Positions 9,938 through 19,061 of a DNA stretch of 64,000 bases are shown here, one piece after another (position 1 is the stretch's first letter; every line of letters starts with the position of its first letter). The notes below the pieces were generated by a model. The model saw nothing but the letters and a program-made list of their open reading frames with translations. It made no database searches and was not told the DNA's origin. This DNA comes from VRUE01 sp033856195 (GTDB taxonomy: Bacteria; Actinomycetota; Thermoleophilia; Solirubrobacterales; 70-9). The position numbers and the translations under genes were made by a program. Location: contig JAWVFL010000002.1 in NCBI GenBank assembly GCA_033856195.1, positions 1 to 64,000 of the forward strand, in the 5' to 3' direction.

Positions 9938-10893
9938 GAGCGGGCGCGCTGGTGGCGCTCGACGGCGAGAGTGACGAGGCGGTCGCAGAGGCTCGGGTAG
10001 TCGAGGCCGGAGGCCTGCCAGAGTTTGGCGTAGACGCTGGTCTGGGTAAAGCCGGGCATGGTGTTGATCTCGTTGACGAGGACGTTGCCGTCGGGCTCGA
10101 CGAAGAAGTCGCAGCGGGCCAGGCCGGCGCAGCCGCCGAGCCTGAAGGCCGTCACCGCCAGCTCGCGCACCTGGGCGATCTGGTCGGGTGGGACCGGCGC
10201 CGGCACGACCAGCTCCATGCCGCCCTCGCGGTACTTGTTCTCGTAGTCGTACCAGTCGCCTTTGGCGACGACCTCACCCGGCTGGGAGGCATCGACCTCA
10301 TCGTTGCCCAGCAGTGAGCACTCGACCTCGCGGCCCGCGGCGGAGGCCTCGACGATCACTCGCGGGTCGTGGCGGCGGGCGAGCTCGACTGCCTCGTCCA
10401 GCTCGGGCCCGACCCCTGCCACCCTGCTGATCCCGACGCTGGAGCCGAGCCGTGAGGGCTTGACCCAGAGCGGTGAGCCCAGCTGCGCGCAATGCTCGCG
10501 CCAGTTCGTCTCGCCGGCATCGACGAAATCGACTTGCGGAATGCCGGCATGGGCGAAGAGCCGCTTCAGCGTCAGCTTGTCCATGCAGGCAGCTGAAGCC
10601 AGCACGTCGGAGCCGACGTATGGAAGGTCGAGCCACTCGAGCAGGCCCTGGACGCTGCCGTCCTCGCCGAAGGGACCGTGCAGGGCGGGGAAGGCGACAT
10701 CGGCGCCGAGCAGGCCCTCGCTCGGGACGAGCTGGACCGTCTCGCCGCCGCAGCTCCAGGTCCCCTGCCGGGAGATCGTCACCCGCAATGCCTCGTGGCC
10801 CGCCTGCTCCAGGCCGCGGGCCACCGCTTCGCCGGAGCGCAGCGAGACATCGTGCTCGGAGGAGCGGCCGCCGCGGAGGACCGCGATCCTCAT
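9925..10893 (-). CDS. ddl: D-alanine--D-alanine ligase (first copy)
   Basis: 322 residues. It joins two D-Ala with ATP for the peptidoglycan stem peptide. An N-terminal VLRGGRSSEHDVSLRSGE opens the fold, HGPFGEDGSVQGLLE is near 75, and the ATP-grasp segment WVKPSRLGSSVGIS is near 142. The omega loop YDYENKYREGG near 216 has the tyrosine pattern of D-Ala-D-Ala rather than D-Ala-D-Lac enzymes. NEINTMPGFTQTSVYAKLW closes the active site. The ATG overlaps the pknB stop (ATGA), so it is the last gene of the kinase/PBP operon. A second, divergent Ddl lies at 36.4-37.3 kb. Confidence 0.92.
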   Translation of the reverse strand: MRIAVLRGGRSSEHDVSLRSGEAVARGLEQAGHEALRVTISRQGTWSCGGETVQLVPSEGLLGADVAFPALHGPFGEDGSVQGLLEWLDLPYVGSDVLASAACMDKLTLKRLFAHAGIPQVDFVDAGETNWREHCAQLGSPLWVKPSRLGSSVGISRVAGVGPELDEAVELARRHDPRVIVEASAAGREVECSLLGNDEVDASQPGEVVAKGDWYDYENKYREGGMELVVPAPVPPDQIAQVRELAVTAFRLGGCAGLARCDFFVEPDGNVLVNEINTMPGFTQTSVYAKLWQASGLDYPSLCDRLVTLAVERHQRARSYEF

Positions 10894-12779
10894 TCTTCTT
10901 CTTTCGGTTCCGGTTCGGCCGAGCCGGTCGCCGCCTTGCCGACGACGAGCGTCACCGTGCTTCCCGGTTTCGCTTCCGAGCCAGGCGGCGGGAACTGGTC
11001 GGTGACGCGGCCGACCTGCGACGGCACTTCTGTCTGCTGTTCCTGCACCACCGGCTTGAGACCCGCTTCCCGCACTGCTTCAACCGCCTCGGCGCGCTCC
11101 TTGCCGATCACGTTCGGCGTCGTCGCTTTTTCTTCGCCCTTGGAGACGGTGATCGAGACGGTCGAGCCGGGTGGCAGCTGCGCGCCCGCGCTTGGGGCTT
11201 GGCGGATCACCTGCCCTTCAGCCGCGCTGTCCTCGACTTCTTCCACGCTGGGGACGAAACCGCGGCCGCGAATCTGCTGCACGGCAAGCGAGCGTTGCGA
11301 GCCGATCAGCACCGGCACCTTGGCCAGCTTCGGCCCGCTGGAGACCTTGAGAACGACCTCGGTGCCCTTGGTCGCTGTTTGTCCACCGGGAGGTTCGGAC
11401 TTGATCACCAGACCTTCTTCGACGTCTTTCGAGTGCACCGATTCGGCGTTGGGAGAGAAACCGGCATCTTCCAGTTTTTCTTCGGCTTCGGCGAGCGGCA
11501 GGCCCGCGGTCGACGGCACCTTGGCGCTGCCCGGGCCGGCACTCACGGTCAGCGTCACCTTCGGCTTCGAGCAGAAGAAGGTCAGGAACGAGCAGTCAAG
11601 CGGTGCCTGGTCGCCGGGAGGCGAGGCAGCCGGGTCCTGCTCGAGCACTTCGTTGGCAGGCGCTTCGCGCTCGACCCGTTTGACGTCGCCGACGCTGAAG
11701 CCGTTCTGCTGCAGGAGGGCGATCGCCACGTTGAGCTCGTTGCCGGTCACGTTCGGCACCTCGGTGGTGGTATCGCGCGTCAGCGCGAAGCCGATCAGCA
11801 GCCCGATCAGGACCGCGGCGGCGATGAGCGCCCAGATACGACGCCTGCGGCGCCGCCGTTCCTCCTCGGCCGTGGTCCCCTCGGCGACCGGCTCCTCGGG
11901 CGTGGCGACGACCGGTGGCAGCGGCGCGAAGGCGGCGGTGCTGTCGGCGCCCCCACCCGGATCCTTCAGGGCGGCGTCGATCGCGGCGATGAAGGCGTCG
12001 GCGCTCTGGAAGCGCTGGCCCGGCTCCTTCTCCAAGGCGCGCATCACCACCGCGTCGAGGGCCGGCGTGACCTGCGGGTTGATCGAGCTGGGCCGCTGCG
12101 GAGCCTGGGAGACCTGTTTCATCGCCACGGCGACGGCTGAATCGCCCTCGAACGGAACCCGGCCGGTGAGCGCCTCGTAGAGCATCACGCCGATCGAGTA
12201 GAGATCGGAGACGGCAGTGACGTCGAAGCCCTGCGCCTGCTCGGGCGAGAGGTAGTGCGGCGTGCCCATCACCGAGCCGGCCTGGGTGATCTCCGAGACC
12301 CCGGCGCGGGCGATGCCGAAATCGGTCACGGTCGCCTTGCCCTCGTCGTCGACGATCACGTTCTGCGGCTTCAGGTCGCGGTGTACGACGCCGTGGCGGT
12401 GGGCGAAGCGGGCGCCCTCCAGCACCTGACGGATCAGTCCGGCGGCCTGCTCGGGAGTCAGGCCGGCGTCGATCAATTGCTTCAGCGTGCGCCCCTCCAG
12501 GTACTGCATGGCGATGTAGTAGGTGCCGTCGACCTCGCCCCGGTCGAAGACGGCGACGACGTTGGGGTGCTGCAGGCCGGCGGCGGCCTCGGCCTCACGG
12601 CGGAAACGCTCGACGAACTCGCGGTCCTGGGCAAAGCGCGTGTGCAGGACCTTGAGCGCGACGCGCCGCTGCAGGTGAGAGTCGTCGGCGAGCCAGACGT
12701 CGGCCATCCCCCCGGACCCGATTCGTTGGAGCACCGTGTAGCGCCCGTCGACGACGGACCCCTGTGTCACCTCAGCCAC
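10890..12779 (-). CDS. pknB: PASTA-domain Ser/Thr protein kinase PknB
   Basis: 629 residues. Kinase domain about 10-275 (GSGGMADVWLA, VALKVLH, HRDLKPQNVIV, DFGIARAG, SPEQAQG). A basic patch precedes one transmembrane helix near 312-332. Four external PASTA repeats follow, opening near TEVPNVTG, AKVPSTAG, AKVPVLIG and TTPNVIGKE; the first carries an insert with two Cys residues (DCSFLTFFC). PASTA domains bind muropeptides or lipid II, so the kinase senses wall growth. It sits downstream of the PBP, SEDS protein and phosphatase as in Mycobacterium, and is coupled to ddl by a 4-bp overlap. The acidic C-terminal tail is unstructured. Confidence 0.95.
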   Translation of the reverse strand: MAEVTQGSVVDGRYTVLQRIGSGGMADVWLADDSHLQRRVALKVLHTRFAQDREFVERFRREAEAAAGLQHPNVVAVFDRGEVDGTYYIAMQYLEGRTLKQLIDAGLTPEQAAGLIRQVLEGARFAHRHGVVHRDLKPQNVIVDDEGKATVTDFGIARAGVSEITQAGSVMGTPHYLSPEQAQGFDVTAVSDLYSIGVMLYEALTGRVPFEGDSAVAVAMKQVSQAPQRPSSINPQVTPALDAVVMRALEKEPGQRFQSADAFIAAIDAALKDPGGGADSTAAFAPLPPVVATPEEPVAEGTTAEEERRRRRRRIWALIAAAVLIGLLIGFALTRDTTTEVPNVTGNELNVAIALLQQNGFSVGDVKRVEREAPANEVLEQDPAASPPGDQAPLDCSFLTFFCSKPKVTLTVSAGPGSAKVPSTAGLPLAEAEEKLEDAGFSPNAESVHSKDVEEGLVIKSEPPGGQTATKGTEVVLKVSSGPKLAKVPVLIGSQRSLAVQQIRGRGFVPSVEEVEDSAAEGQVIRQAPSAGAQLPPGSTVSITVSKGEEKATTPNVIGKERAEAVEAVREAGLKPVVQEQQTEVPSQVGRVTDQFPPPGSEAKPGSTVTLVVGKAATGSAEPEPKEEE

Positions 12780-12793
12780 GCGGCTGTTCTACC

Positions 12794-14251
12794 TCATTCA
12801 CCGTTGAGGATCGTTTCCGCCACGTCGCGGAAGATCGGCGCGGCAACGTCGTTGCCGAATTCTTCCGTGCACTCGACCGTCGCGGCGATCGCGATCCGCG
12901 GGTCCTCGGCGGGAGCGAAGCCGATGAACCAGGCCTGGTTCTCTTCTTCGCCACCGCCACAGGCGGCGTTGCCGGGCGTTTCCGCCGTACCCGTCTTGCC
13001 GGCGACCGAGACGCCCGAGATCGCCGCGTTGGTGCCGGTGCCTTCGCTGACCACGCCTTCCATCGCCGTGGTCAGCTCCGCCGCGGTCTCGGCGCTGATC
13101 GGCCGACTGTACTGGGAAGGGTCGAGGCGTTTGGTCACACGGCCGTCCGGGTCGACGACGCGACTCCAGATCTGCGGCTTCATCAGCTTGCCCCCGTTGG
13201 CGATCGCTGCGGTGACCTCCGCCATCTGCAACGGCGTGACAGCCAATCGCTCCTGCCCGATCGCCACCCGGGCCAGATCGACCGGGTCGCCGGCGCCGAG
13301 CAGTTCTTCTTCGTTGAAGACGCCGCTCTTGGAGACCTCGTCACTGGGAAGATCGATCGCCGGGGTCGAGTTGAAGCCGAAGCGTTCCATGTATTCGAAC
13401 AGCGTGTCGTTGCCGAGCTGCTGGCCGAGCTGCCCGAACCAGGTGTTGACCGAGTTGGTCAGCGCCGTGTCCAGCGTCGCCCCCGGGAAGCTTTCGCCGA
13501 AGTCGTTTTCGAGCGGCGTCCCTTCGACTTCGAGGCTCCCGGGCGCGTCGATCGGCGTATCGGGGGTAATCGTTCCGCTCTCCAGGCCCGCCGCCGCGGT
13601 GACCACCTTGAAGGTCGAGCCGGGCGGGTACTGACCCTGGGTGGCGCGGTCGAAGAGCGGCCTTTCGATTTCGCTCGTATTCAGCCTCGACAGTTCGTAG
13701 GGCACGCGGTTCGGGTCAAAGGGCGGATTGGAGGCCATCACCCGCACGCGACCGCTCTGCGGCTCGATCGCCACCACGGCACCGAAGCCGGCTTCCTCGA
13801 GGTCGGCGAGCGCCGTCGACTGCGCGGCCGGATCGAGGTTGGTGACGATGTCATTGCCCTCCTGGCGGCGGCCGCGCAGCTCGTCGAGGATCGAGGTGAA
13901 TTCGGAGTCGTTGCCGACCAGCTCGTCGTTGTGGAACTGCTCGAACTCGCTGTCCCCCTGCTGGACGAAGCTGTAGCCGATCGGGTGGCCGTAGAGCGAG
14001 CCTTCCGGGTACCGCCTCACATAGCGCAGGGCGTCCCCCTTTCCCTTCGCGACCGAGCGGGCGAGAACGGTGCCGTCGGCGGCAAGGATGCGCCCGCGCT
14101 GGATCTGCTGCTGCTCGAGCAACGGTCGCTTGTTGGCGGTCTTTTCCTTCAGCGCGGCTGCATCGAAGACCGACCAGTACGAGGTGAAGCCGATCAGCAC
14201 CGCGAAGAGGACGACGACGAGGCCGAAGAGCTTGACGATCTGGCGGTTCAC
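12794..14251 (-). CDS. pbpA: class B penicillin-binding protein (PbpA-like transpeptidase)
   Basis: 485 residues, with a TM helix near 7-25. The transpeptidase motifs are complete: PPGSTFKVV (SxxK), TNSVNTWFG (SxN) and AGKTGTAET (KTG). It crosslinks peptidoglycan outside the membrane, with the SEDS partner whose stop overlaps its GTG start (GTGA). GGAGGG lies 6-7 nt upstream of that GTG. The frame stays open far upstream through the SEDS gene, but the longer reading lacks sense as a PBP and is rejected. As in mycobacteria the order is pstP-rodA-pbpA-pknB. A gap of 14 bp separates it from pknB. Confidence 0.95.
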   Translation of the reverse strand: MNRQIVKLFGLVVVLFAVLIGFTSYWSVFDAAALKEKTANKRPLLEQQQIQRGRILAADGTVLARSVAKGKGDALRYVRRYPEGSLYGHPIGYSFVQQGDSEFEQFHNDELVGNDSEFTSILDELRGRRQEGNDIVTNLDPAAQSTALADLEEAGFGAVVAIEPQSGRVRVMASNPPFDPNRVPYELSRLNTSEIERPLFDRATQGQYPPGSTFKVVTAAAGLESGTITPDTPIDAPGSLEVEGTPLENDFGESFPGATLDTALTNSVNTWFGQLGQQLGNDTLFEYMERFGFNSTPAIDLPSDEVSKSGVFNEEELLGAGDPVDLARVAIGQERLAVTPLQMAEVTAAIANGGKLMKPQIWSRVVDPDGRVTKRLDPSQYSRPISAETAAELTTAMEGVVSEGTGTNAAISGVSVAGKTGTAETPGNAACGGGEEENQAWFIGFAPAEDPRIAIAATVECTEEFGNDVAAPIFRDVAETILNGE

Positions 14252-15582
14252 CGGCCGCCCTCCAGCAGCAGTCCACTCCCTTGCCCAGCCGCGCGCGCCT
14301 CTCGCCGCGCCCGGTCGGAGATCAGCAGCAGCAGGGCGAGCAGGACGAAGTTGGCGACGATCGAGCTGCCGCCGTAGCTGATGAAGGGCAAGGTGACGCC
14401 GGTCAGAGGGATCGCGCGGGTGACCCCACCGATGATCACGAATGCCTGGATCGCAAAGACTGCGGTGAGACCGGTGGCGAGCAGCTTCGAGAAGCCGTCG
14501 GCGGCCAGCAGGGCGATCTTGAAGCCGCGGGCCGCGATCAGGAGATAGATCAACACGACGGCACAGGCGCCGAAGAGGCCAAGCTCGTTGACGATCAACG
14601 AGTAGATCGTGTCGGTCTGCGCCGCCGGCAGCAGCGCCGCGTCTGTGCCCGGAATCGTGATCAGCGCCTGGCCGAAGCCCTTGCCGAAGAGGCCGCCGTC
14701 GGCCTGGGCGAAGATCGATTGGAGGATCTGGTACCCGCTCGCCTGCGGATGCGCATAGGGGTCGAGCCAGATCTCGACCCGATCGTGCACGTGGGGAACG
14801 GTCGAGGCGAAGAACCAGGCGCCGACGAGGAACATCGCCATGCCGATCGCGACGAAGGAGAAGCGGCCGGTGGCGACGTATAGCAGGGCGAGGAAGGCCG
14901 CGAAGAACATCAGCGAGCTGCCGAGATCGCGGATGAAGACGAGCATGAACATCGAGGCGCCCCAGACGACCAGCATCGGCCCGAAGTGCTTGAGCGGCGG
15001 CAGCGTCACCCCGAGCACGCGTCGCGCTCCGACGATCAGGACCTCGCGGTGCTCGCGCAAGTAGCTGGCGAGGAAAACGACTAGGCAGATCTTCGAGAAC
15101 TCGGCCGGCTGGAAGGCGAGTGGGCCGATCTTTACCCCGAGGTAAGCGCCATTGACCTGTTGGCCGATCCCCGGCAGGCGCGGTGCCAGCAGCAGAAGCA
15201 GGCCCACCCCGGCGATCGTGTACCGGTAGCGCTCGAGCACGTCGTAGTCGCGCAGGAAGTGGATCGTCAGGGCGAAGAGCACGATGCCGAGCACAAACCA
15301 GTTGGCCTGGTCGCGGGCCAGGTCGGCGTCGATCCGGTAGACCATCACCAGGCCGAAGGCCATCAGCAGCGCCACCAGCGGGAAGAGGTAGGGATCGGCG
15401 TTGGGCAGCCGGATGCGCAGGAAGAGGTGCGTGGCGAGGCAGACGGCGAAGAAGTAGGCGCCGTAGATCAGGCTGACGTCGTTGAGCCGCGAGCTCTCTT
15501 GAGCGAAGACGGCGGCGAAGCCGGCAGTTAGGAGGAGCGCGACCGGGACGAGAGCCATCAGCTCCCGATTCCTCGCGCTCAT
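14248..15582 (-). CDS. rodA: SEDS-family glycosyltransferase (RodA/FtsW)
   Basis: 444 residues with about ten to twelve hydrophobic helices. The SEDS pattern is seen in WFVLGIVLFALTIHFLRDYD, in LGVKIGPLAFQPAEFSKICLV near 150-170, and in the C-terminal GVTRAIPLTGVTLPFISYGG near 385-405. These proteins polymerise lipid II into glycan strands with a class B PBP. The ATG overlaps the phosphatase stop (ATGA) and its stop overlaps the pbpA GTG, so the three are translationally coupled. By position it corresponds to mycobacterial rodA in the pknB operon; from sequence alone RodA and FtsW cannot be separated safely. Confidence 0.92.
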   Translation of the reverse strand: MSARNRELMALVPVALLLTAGFAAVFAQESSRLNDVSLIYGAYFFAVCLATHLFLRIRLPNADPYLFPLVALLMAFGLVMVYRIDADLARDQANWFVLGIVLFALTIHFLRDYDVLERYRYTIAGVGLLLLLAPRLPGIGQQVNGAYLGVKIGPLAFQPAEFSKICLVVFLASYLREHREVLIVGARRVLGVTLPPLKHFGPMLVVWGASMFMLVFIRDLGSSLMFFAAFLALLYVATGRFSFVAIGMAMFLVGAWFFASTVPHVHDRVEIWLDPYAHPQASGYQILQSIFAQADGGLFGKGFGQALITIPGTDAALLPAAQTDTIYSLIVNELGLFGACAVVLIYLLIAARGFKIALLAADGFSKLLATGLTAVFAIQAFVIIGGVTRAIPLTGVTLPFISYGGSSIVANFVLLALLLLISDRARREARAAGQGSGLLLEGGR

Positions 15583-16760
15583 CGAGCCCCTTGCGACTCT
15601 TCAAGGTCTTGGACCAGCGAGACCGCGTCGTCGCGCGAGCGCAGATCGTGACCGCTGACCGCATCGGCCCGACGCGGCGGCAGAGAGGAGGTCTGGATCG
15701 GGCTGGCATAGCGCTCCTCGTAGAGCTCGATCCCGAAGGGCAGTTCGTAGGGCAGGCCGCGGTATAGGGCGACGCGGCCGCTGTCGTCGGTGCCGAGGAA
15801 CCAGACTTGGCGGTTGCCGTACCAGGCACCGAAGGCGAGTGCGCCAAGTACGACGATCACGGCAAGCACCTTCAATGCTCGGCGCAGACCGCGGCGGGGT
15901 TGCTTGGCTACGAGCTGCTCCCGTCGGTCTCGCGCGGCTGCCGCGGCAGCGCGCCGTCGTACCTCGGTGCCGGTCAGTCCGGCGTCCGCCGCTGTGCTGC
16001 CGATCAGCGTCGCGTCGTCGTGCCCCTGCTTCTGCGGCGCCGCCGCGTCTTCGAGCCGGAAGGCGAGGGCGGTGATGTTGTCGCGGCCACCGGCGCGGTT
16101 TGCTTCGTCGACGAGGGTGCGAACCGCGGCGCTCATCGAGCTGGCGCCGGCCAGCACCTTGGCGATCTGCTGCTCTCCGAGCATCGTCGTCAGCCCGTCC
16201 GAGCAGATCAAGAAGACGTCGCCGGGAGCGGCGGGAACCGTTTGGATATCTGGCTCCACCTCCGGCTCGGGACCGAGAGCCCGGGTGATGATCGAGCGCT
16301 GCGGGTGATCCTCGGCCTGGGCGTCGGTGAGCTGCCCCTTGCGCCGCATCTCCTCGACCAGCGAGTGATCGCGAGTGAGCTGCTCGAGCTTGCCGCCGCG
16401 CAGCCGGTAAGCGCGGCTGTCGCCGACGTGCCCGATCGCCACCTCCTCGCCGCTGGCATCGACGATCGCGGCCGTCAGCGTCGTCCCCATACCGGCGCGC
16501 GAGGGATCGGCGCGCGCCAGCTCGTGAATCGTGCGGTTGGCGCTCAGGATCGTCTCGCGCAGGACGCGCTCGGGCCGACCCTCGGGAAGGTCGACGTCGA
16601 AGGCGTCGGCGGCTGCTTTGGAGGCGACCTCGCCGGCCTGCGCGCCCCCCATCCCGTCGGCGACGACGAAGATCGGCGCCCGCACGAAGTAGGAGTCCTC
16701 GTTGGCGTTGCGCTGGCGCCCGGTGTCCGAGCGGAAGGCCTGGTCCTCGATCCTCAGCAC
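15579..16760 (-). CDS. pstP: PP2C-family Ser/Thr protein phosphatase
   Basis: 393 residues from GTG. The PPM phosphatase domain fills about 1-240: FRSDTGRQRNANEDS, VVADGMGGAQAGEVAS, MGTTLTAAI, IGHVGDSRAY, ICSDGLTTM and GGRDNITAL, with the metal-binding Asp residues intact. A linker, then one TM helix near 300-320 and an external tail follow. It reverses phosphorylation by the PknB-type kinases of this operon. The tail after the helix (about 70 residues) is poorly conserved in such proteins. It starts two bases after the FhaB stop and overlaps the SEDS gene by 4 bp. Confidence 0.94.
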   Translation of the reverse strand: MLRIEDQAFRSDTGRQRNANEDSYFVRAPIFVVADGMGGAQAGEVASKAAADAFDVDLPEGRPERVLRETILSANRTIHELARADPSRAGMGTTLTAAIVDASGEEVAIGHVGDSRAYRLRGGKLEQLTRDHSLVEEMRRKGQLTDAQAEDHPQRSIITRALGPEPEVEPDIQTVPAAPGDVFLICSDGLTTMLGEQQIAKVLAGASSMSAAVRTLVDEANRAGGRDNITALAFRLEDAAAPQKQGHDDATLIGSTAADAGLTGTEVRRRAAAAAARDRREQLVAKQPRRGLRRALKVLAVIVVLGALAFGAWYGNRQVWFLGTDDSGRVALYRGLPYELPFGIELYEERYASPIQTSSLPPRRADAVSGHDLRSRDDAVSLVQDLEESQGAR

Positions 16761-16761
16761 G

Positions 16762-17235
16762 CTAGCCCCCCGCCTCGTACCTGAACTCGGTATCGCCGAT
16801 CCGCACCACGTCGCCGTCGATCAGCTCCGCCTCGCCGCTGAGCGTGGCGTCGTTGAGCAGAGTGCCGTTGGTGGAGTTCATGTCCTCGACGTAAGTGCGT
16901 CCATCGCGACTGAAGATCCTGGCGTGCACACCGGAGGCGTAGCGGTCCTCGATCCGCACGTCGGCTTCCGCCGAGCGGCCGATCGAGAGGCCGCCGATCA
17001 GGTCGAACCGCTCGCCGGGGTCGAGGCCGCCGCCGCGCTCGGCGATCAGCCAGGCGTCAGTCGCGCTGGGCTGGGCGGCGAAGCCGGGGGCCTGATGAAA
17101 GCCGGTCGCATCGGGCGCCGGCGTGGCGGTGCGGCGCAGGTCCTTGAGGGCGCTTCGCGCGATCCAGAGCAGGAAGAGGTAGAGGACGGCGAGGAAGCCG
17201 AACTTGAGGAAGACGGAGATGGGCTCGTAGTCCAC
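16762..17235 (-). CDS. fhaB: membrane-anchored FHA-domain protein FhaB
   Basis: 157 residues from a GTG. One N-terminal TM helix (about 9-26) is followed by a Pro/Ala linker. The FHA domain covers about 75-155 (GLSIGRSAEADVRIEDRYAS, HARIF, DMNSTNGTLLND), with the Arg, Ser and Asn residues that bind phosphothreonine. The mycobacterial orthologue (FhaB/FipA) reads kinase signals for division and growth. It sits between fhaA and pstP as in that operon. The Shine-Dalgarno sequence is weak; translation may depend on the fhaA ribosome, whose stop is 13 bp upstream. Confidence 0.9.
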   Translation of the reverse strand: MDYEPISVFLKFGFLAVLYLFLLWIARSALKDLRRTATPAPDATGFHQAPGFAAQPSATDAWLIAERGGGLDPGERFDLIGGLSIGRSAEADVRIEDRYASGVHARIFSRDGRTYVEDMNSTNGTLLNDATLSGEAELIDGDVVRIGDTEFRYEAGG

Positions 17236-17248
17236 TAGCGCCGGGCGC

Positions 17249-18019
17249 TCACTGCTCGATGTCGAACAGGAATGTCGTGGTGCCGAGCGTCACCTGGTCG
17301 CCAGGACTGAGCCGCGAGGAGGAGACGCGCCGGCCGTTCACCTTGATGCCGTTGGTGGAGCCGAGGTCGGCGATCGTCCAATCGCCGGTCTGGGTACGGC
17401 GCAGCTCGGCATGGCGGCGCGAGACGTTGGGGTCGCTGAGCACGCACTCGGCTCCCTTCGAGCGCCCGATCGTCGCCCGCGGTCCCTCCAGCACGTAACG
17501 ACGATCGTCGAGGGAGACGACGGCGCGCGTCGCCACCATCGCTTCCGCCCGCTGTTCGGGGCTCGGCTGCGGGGCGCGCTCCTTGACCGCCGAGTAGACC
17601 ATCGTGTGACCCTCCTCCCCCTGGACCGGCGCCTCGCCCTCGTGGACCGGCGCCTTGACCAGCCGCGTCTGGATGCCGAACTCGCCGAGTCGCAGCCGCT
17701 CGTCGGTCTTGAACTCGACCGCGGGACGGGTGAGCAGGTCGTAGCTGCGCCGCCTTGCATGCTCGAGCAGGTAGCCGGAGAGCTCCTGCTCCAGGGACCG
17801 CTCATAGCCTTCGAGCTTGGCCCGGTCCTTGTTCGAGAGGAAGACCGTGTACTCGTTGGGCACGTAGACCCGCGCCACGCCGGCGGTCTTGTGGGCGTCC
17901 ATCTCCTTGGCCAGCTTGCGGGCCAGCTCGACCGGCTGCACCTCGGAGCTGAAGGCGCGGCTGAAGACCCCCTCGACAAGGCCTTCGATCCGACTCTCGA
18001 GGTTACGTAGAACGCTGAT
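17249..18019 (-). CDS. fhaA: FHA-domain protein FhaA (DUF3662 plus FHA), probable AUC start
   Basis: 256 residues if it starts at the ATC at 18019. An N-terminal DUF3662-like domain (SRIEGLVEGVFSRAF to about 120, including VPNEYTVFLS) is followed by a linker and an FHA domain (about 168-255: ATIGRSKGAECVLSDP, RRHAEL, GSTNGIKVN). FhaA binds phosphorylated partners of cell-wall export in mycobacteria. No ATG, GTG or TTG lies between a TTG inside the upstream kinase gene (18121) and a GTG about 20 codons into the conserved domain. AAAAGGAG sits 6 nt before ATC, where the family's Met is expected. This rare start is an inference. Confidence 0.85.
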   Translation of the reverse strand: MSVLRNLESRIEGLVEGVFSRAFSSEVQPVELARKLAKEMDAHKTAGVARVYVPNEYTVFLSNKDRAKLEGYERSLEQELSGYLLEHARRRSYDLLTRPAVEFKTDERLRLGEFGIQTRLVKAPVHEGEAPVQGEEGHTMVYSAVKERAPQPSPEQRAEAMVATRAVVSLDDRRYVLEGPRATIGRSKGAECVLSDPNVSRRHAELRRTQTGDWTIADLGSTNGIKVNGRRVSSSRLSPGDQVTLGTTTFLFDIEQ

Positions 18020-18084
18020 CGGTGGCTCCTTTTCGCGAGCGCGGCGCCAAAGTCCGCCGGTTGGCGGGGAAGGCCGGTGAAATC

Positions 18085-19005
18085 CTACGGGAGCAGGACA
18101 CCGTGACCGACGGCGAGCCAAGCGCCGAGGGCGGCGGCGAGCGCAACCGCGCCGAGGCGCAGTGACAGCGAGCGCTCGCCGCGGGGAGGGTTCTCCGCGA
18201 GGCGGTCGAGCGAGCTTTCGATCGCGCCGCCCAGGTCCTCCAAGGACTGGCGCCGATCCGGTCGGGTCTGCAGGCAGGCGTCGACCGTGTCGCAGAGCTC
18301 GCGCGGCAGGTCGGGGCGCAGCCTGCGCAGTGGCCTCATCCGGGCGCCTATCGCACGCGCCGTGGCGGCCGGTGTCGCGCGGCGGGTCGGGTGCTCGCCG
18401 CTCCAGCTCTCATAGAGCATCAGGGCCAGCGCGTAGACGTCGGCGGCGGGCCCGACGGCACGGCCCTCGGCCTGCTCGGGCGCCATGTAGGCGAGCGTGC
18501 CGACGACGTCGCCGGGCGCGGTCAGCGCCGCGGCGTCGGTGAGGCGGGCGACGCCGAAGTCCATCAGCTTCGCGCTCGGCTCTCCCTCCTCGGTGACGAG
18601 CACGTTCTGCGGCTTTATGTCGCGGTGGACGACGGCGCGCTCATGGGCATGGTCAAGGGCCTCGCAGAGATCGGCGCCGATCTCGCCGATCTCGCGATCG
18701 CTGAGAGTGCCGTCGCGATTCAGGCGGGCCAGCGTCGTGCCGTCGACCAACTCGGTGACGAGCAGGGCGTTGCCGTCCTCCTCACCCATCTCGTAGAGCG
18801 TCACGATCCCGGGGTGATTGAGCCGGGCGGCGGCCTGAGCCTCACGCAGAACCCGGTCCGAACCCTGGGTGCCGGCCGATTCGATCGCCTTGACGGCAAC
18901 CGGCCGCTCGAGGCGGCCGTCCCACGCCTCATAGACCGTGCCGAAGCCGCCGCTGCCGATGCGGCGCTCGATCAAGAAGCGGTTGAGGACGAGCGAACCG
19001 ACCAA
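18085..19005 (-). CDS. Ser/Thr protein kinase (PknA-like position)
   Basis: 306 residues from the TTG at 19005; a GTG at 19104 is a longer alternative. Kinase motifs: GSGGFGTVYEAW, VAVKAIE, HRDIKPQNVLV, DFGVARLTD, APEQAEG. The C-terminus ends in a hydrophobic helix (about 285-303) with only a few residues after it, so it is a tail-anchored cytoplasmic kinase without a sensor domain. GGAG lies 6 nt before the TTG. It heads the fhaA-fhaB-pstP-rodA-pbpA-pknB-ddl operon, a place often held by pknA in other actinobacteria, although its order differs here. Divergent from the CARDB gene with 56 bp between starts. Confidence 0.85.
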   Translation of the reverse strand: MVGSLVLNRFLIERRIGSGGFGTVYEAWDGRLERPVAVKAIESAGTQGSDRVLREAQAAARLNHPGIVTLYEMGEEDGNALLVTELVDGTTLARLNRDGTLSDREIGEIGADLCEALDHAHERAVVHRDIKPQNVLVTEEGEPSAKLMDFGVARLTDAAALTAPGDVVGTLAYMAPEQAEGRAVGPAADVYALALMLYESWSGEHPTRRATPAATARAIGARMRPLRRLRPDLPRELCDTVDACLQTRPDRRQSLEDLGGAIESSLDRLAENPPRGERSLSLRLGAVALAAALGAWLAVGHGVLLP

Positions 19006-19046
19006 TGCACTCTCCGGCTTCGCCGCGAATCCGCTTCCTCCTGCGA

Positions 19047-19052
19047 CATACT
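19047..19052 (+). promoter_or_regulatory. -10-like box for the CARDB gene
   Basis: CATACT ends 9 nt before the TTG start at 19062. No clear -35. The predicted start of transcription falls within 3-5 nt of the start codon. Confidence 0.4.
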
Positions 19053-19061
19053 CCCTGCTTC

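Noticed and set aside
14252..15847. Upstream extension of the pbpA frame to 1017 codons
   Set aside because: The extension overlaps the SEDS gene in another frame and is low-complexity Arg/Pro; the GTG at 14251 has a good ribosome-binding site and a normal PBP N-terminus.
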